From the NCBI RefSeq assembly GCF_023520895.1, contig NZ_CP026029.1, positions 1,860,001-1,924,000 on the forward strand: 64,000 bases of DNA. Reading direction: 5' to 3'. Position 1 is the first letter of the stretch; each line of letters starts with the position of its first letter. This document shows positions 62,458-64,000 of the stretch, one piece after another. A program made the translations under genes and the position numbers. The notes below the pieces were generated by a model. The model worked only from the letters and a program-made list of their open reading frames with translations. It was not told the DNA's origin and ran no database searches. This stretch comes from Paenibacillus sp. PK3_47. GTDB lineage: Bacteria; Bacillota; Bacilli; Paenibacillales; Paenibacillaceae.

Positions 62458-63459
62458 TTAGTCCCCTCCCACTAAATGATTGGCGGTACGGAATAAATCG
62501 CGGTTATGCGATACAACTGCCGTAAGATCCTCTGCAGACAGTCCGTCATTGCCGGAAAAATGAACCGACAGGACATGCTGCTCACCTAAAGGATAGCATA
62601 GGATATAGACCTCCGCAACTTCCGTACGCTGGAAAAAGGTCCATTCCTTGTTTAAAAATGCATCCAGCACGCCGGGTCTATTTCCGGATTGCCCGTTAAC
62701 AGAAAAGGGATAAAAATGCCCGCGCCCCACATTTCCTCCTACCTGTGCCAGACCTTCATTATTGCTGGCCCGCCACAATGCCGCGCCGCTTACCCGGAAG
62801 CCTGCCGGCAGCAGGAAAGAATTACGGACGGCCTCGCTGAGCGCCTGATATTTCTCTGCAGGTTCAGGTCCGGCCACATTGCTATTATATTGCCAAAAGA
62901 AGTGAAGGATGCTTTCTCTCCGCTTAATCTCCTGCTTCAGCTGCTCCAGTTCCTTATGCGGATCAGGATAGCTCCCCTGCTCATGAATGCGGTCGATGAT
63001 CTTCCCGCAGCTGACATCGACGGCAGCCACCGGATTATCATGTTCCCATTCATATTCCAGCGGTGTCAGTCCTGACAGATCGGACAGCAAGTGGTACTCC
63101 TCAATATTTTGTCCGGGGATTAAGTCACTCCGGGGTGACACCCGGTCCGGCAGCAGACAGAAGACACGGCTTCTCCGCAGCCTGGCCCAGAACAATCCCA
63201 TTTCAAACTGCGTATTGTCCCGGGTTACATAATAATATTTCCCTCTGATCCTGGCTACATCATCCGGAGAAAACACAAATACGGCAAAATCACTCTCATC
63301 GAGATGCCGCTCAAGCGCTTCCATCGTGTATTCATTGGCGCGGAACGCGTCGGCATACCAGGGATGGACCTGGGCCTCACGCTTCAGCTGCTCATGTATG
63401 GCCCGGGCATAACGAATGGATTCTCTGGAAGATCCGATAAACAATTTTGGTCTGGTCAC
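62458..63459 (-). CDS. TIR-like (PCTIR) protein with GAF-like C-terminal domain
   Basis: About 333 residues. Residues 3-115 are a TIR-like nucleotide-binding domain of the PCTIR/CAP12 type: KLFIGSSRESIRYARAIHEQL, YTMEALERHLDESDFAVFVFSPDD and RDNTQFEMGLFWARLRRSRVFCL, where Glu86 of the FEMGLF motif is the expected NAD-cleaving residue. Residues 170-330 look like a GAF fold (RVSGAALWRASNNEGLAQVGG, VYILCYPLGEQHVLSVHF). A coiled stretch (HKELEQLKQEIKRRESI) joins them. GTG 63459 with AAGGAG 7 bases upstream is the start. Such TIR domains act in anti-phage NAD depletion, but no cyclase or other defence gene is seen here. Confidence 0.82.
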   Translation of the reverse strand: MTRPKLFIGSSRESIRYARAIHEQLKREAQVHPWYADAFRANEYTMEALERHLDESDFAVFVFSPDDVARIRGKYYYVTRDNTQFEMGLFWARLRRSRVFCLLPDRVSPRSDLIPGQNIEEYHLLSDLSGLTPLEYEWEHDNPVAAVDVSCGKIIDRIHEQGSYPDPHKELEQLKQEIKRRESILHFFWQYNSNVAGPEPAEKYQALSEAVRNSFLLPAGFRVSGAALWRASNNEGLAQVGGNVGRGHFYPFSVNGQSGNRPGVLDAFLNKEWTFFQRTEVAEVYILCYPLGEQHVLSVHFSGNDGLSAEDLTAVVSHNRDLFRTANHLVGGD

Positions 63460-63633
63460 GGCGGCACTCCTTATCTCCCGATATGGAACAATTATACAGG
63501 TCATTGCCGCTTTGGAACAGAGGTTCTATCCTGAAACAAAATCATCCGAAATCATCTAAATTTTTAACCAAATCCTGTTCTCCTGCCGAAGAAAAGGGTA
63601 ATAGAATATATTATGGGGGAAACGAGGTCTGGT

Positions 63634-64000
63634 ATGAACAAAATAATACATATTGCAGTGCTGGCAGCCAGTATGTTGACATCCGGCGTAGTTTTTGCTG
63701 CAAAACCGGTGGACGCCGCCTCAGCATATTCTGCAAAAGTGTACGCGAGCTCACTGAATGTGCGCAGTGAACCGGCGGAAAGCGCCGCAATTGTCGGGTC
63801 CTTAAAAAACGGGGCGGTTGTCACTGTAACCGATGAGCAGCACGGCTGGATGAAGGTCAAAGCAGGCTCCGTATCCGGCTGGGTGGCCGGCTATTATCTG
63901 AAGAGGGTCAGCGGCACAGGCAGCGGTTCCGGCAGCAACTCAGGAGCAGGCACTGTGGTACAAGCATCAGCCCGGGTTAGTGCAAGCAGCAGCGGTACAG
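63634..64000 (+). CDS. Secreted SH3-domain protein, C-terminus outside window
   Basis: The visible 122 residues start with a signal peptide (MNKIIHIAVLAASMLTSGVV, cleavage after FAA or VDA). An SH3b-type domain follows at about 30-92 (SAKVYASSLNVRSEPAESAA, IVGSLKNGAVVTVTDEQHGW, MKVKAGSVSGWVAGYYLKRV). A Ser/Gly linker and the beginning of a second SH3-like repeat (VVQASARVSASSSGT) run to the edge. Proteins of this shape usually end in a cell-wall amidase or glucosaminidase, which would be to the right. CGAGG is about 7 bases before the ATG. Confidence 0.85.
   Translation, partial: MNKIIHIAVLAASMLTSGVVFAAKPVDAASAYSAKVYASSLNVRSEPAESAAIVGSLKNGAVVTVTDEQHGWMKVKAGSVSGWVAGYYLKRVSGTGSGSGSNSGAGTVVQASARVSASSSGT

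Noticed and set aside
62458-63459. TIR-STING effector of a CBASS system
   Set aside because: The C-terminal half reads as GAF-like, with no recognisable STING motif, and no CD-NTase gene is within the window.

Overview
The window looks like a Paenibacillus-type chromosome (Bacillota). Nearly every gene has a strong GGAGG-like ribosome binding site. There are catabolite-responsive (cre) sites, a T-box leader, Fur- and OhrR-type operators, lipoprotein solute-binding proteins, YesN/YesS-style AraC regulators and many sugar-degradation genes. No rRNA, tRNA or CRISPR array was found. All assignments come from reading the sequence and translations; no database search was possible.

Layout. 1-5.7 kb: a truncated YesN-type response regulator, then xylose use (xylB, xylA, divergent xylR) with a CcpA site and a xylR-type operator. 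5.8-10 kb: two small genes, a trxB/glutaredoxin-like redox pair and a P1B-4 metal ATPase behind Fur-like boxes. 10-11.7 kb: a gene-poor stretch with a 44/45-bp tandem array of ribosome-binding-site-plus-ATG units and one copy of a dispersed intergenic repeat. 11.7-15.9 kb: an Ala-rich protein resembling a degenerate PEP-utilising TIM barrel, O-acetylhomoserine sulfhydrylase and an acetyltransferase. 15.9-20.6 kb: a tightly overlapping operon for an (N-acyl) amino-sugar acid: deacetylase, DgaE-like ammonia lyase, DgaF-like aldolase, KdgK-like kinase and a GntR regulator.

20.8-37.7 kb: a membrane AraC regulator and a large mannoside locus (ABC transporter, GH3, GH38, GH130; divergently GH38 and GH125). 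Together these could import and dismantle mannose-rich glycans such as N-glycans. The neighbouring amino-sugar acid operon could handle a GlcNAc-derived product, although this link is inference. 37.8-48.3 kb: deoC, a small protein paired with a ketosynthase-III-like enzyme lacking the usual His/Asn, a SulP transporter, T-box-controlled DAHP synthase, a hybrid kinase plus a single-domain response regulator, a DUF2294 protein, and glutathione peroxidase under a probable OhrR-type operator.

48.3-58.2 kb: a sulfonate/nitrate-type ABC transporter with two paralogous flavoprotein plus ferredoxin pairs. Three MITE-like elements with terminal inverted repeats lie at the module junctions, and a terminator-like hairpin lies in the operon leader. 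58.3-64 kb: a secreted beta-propeller protein, a luciferase-like monooxygenase, a ten-copy 51-54-bp tandem array, a TIR-domain protein with a GAF-like C-terminus followed by a small basic protein, and the start of a secreted SH3-domain protein.

The best candidates for undescribed biology are the mini-cistron array (10.3-10.8 kb), the TIR/GAF pair next to the second array (61.5-63.5 kb), the MITE-punctuated flavoprotein operon (48-58 kb), the four-copy palindromic repeat family and the ketosynthase-like pair (38.8-40.2 kb).
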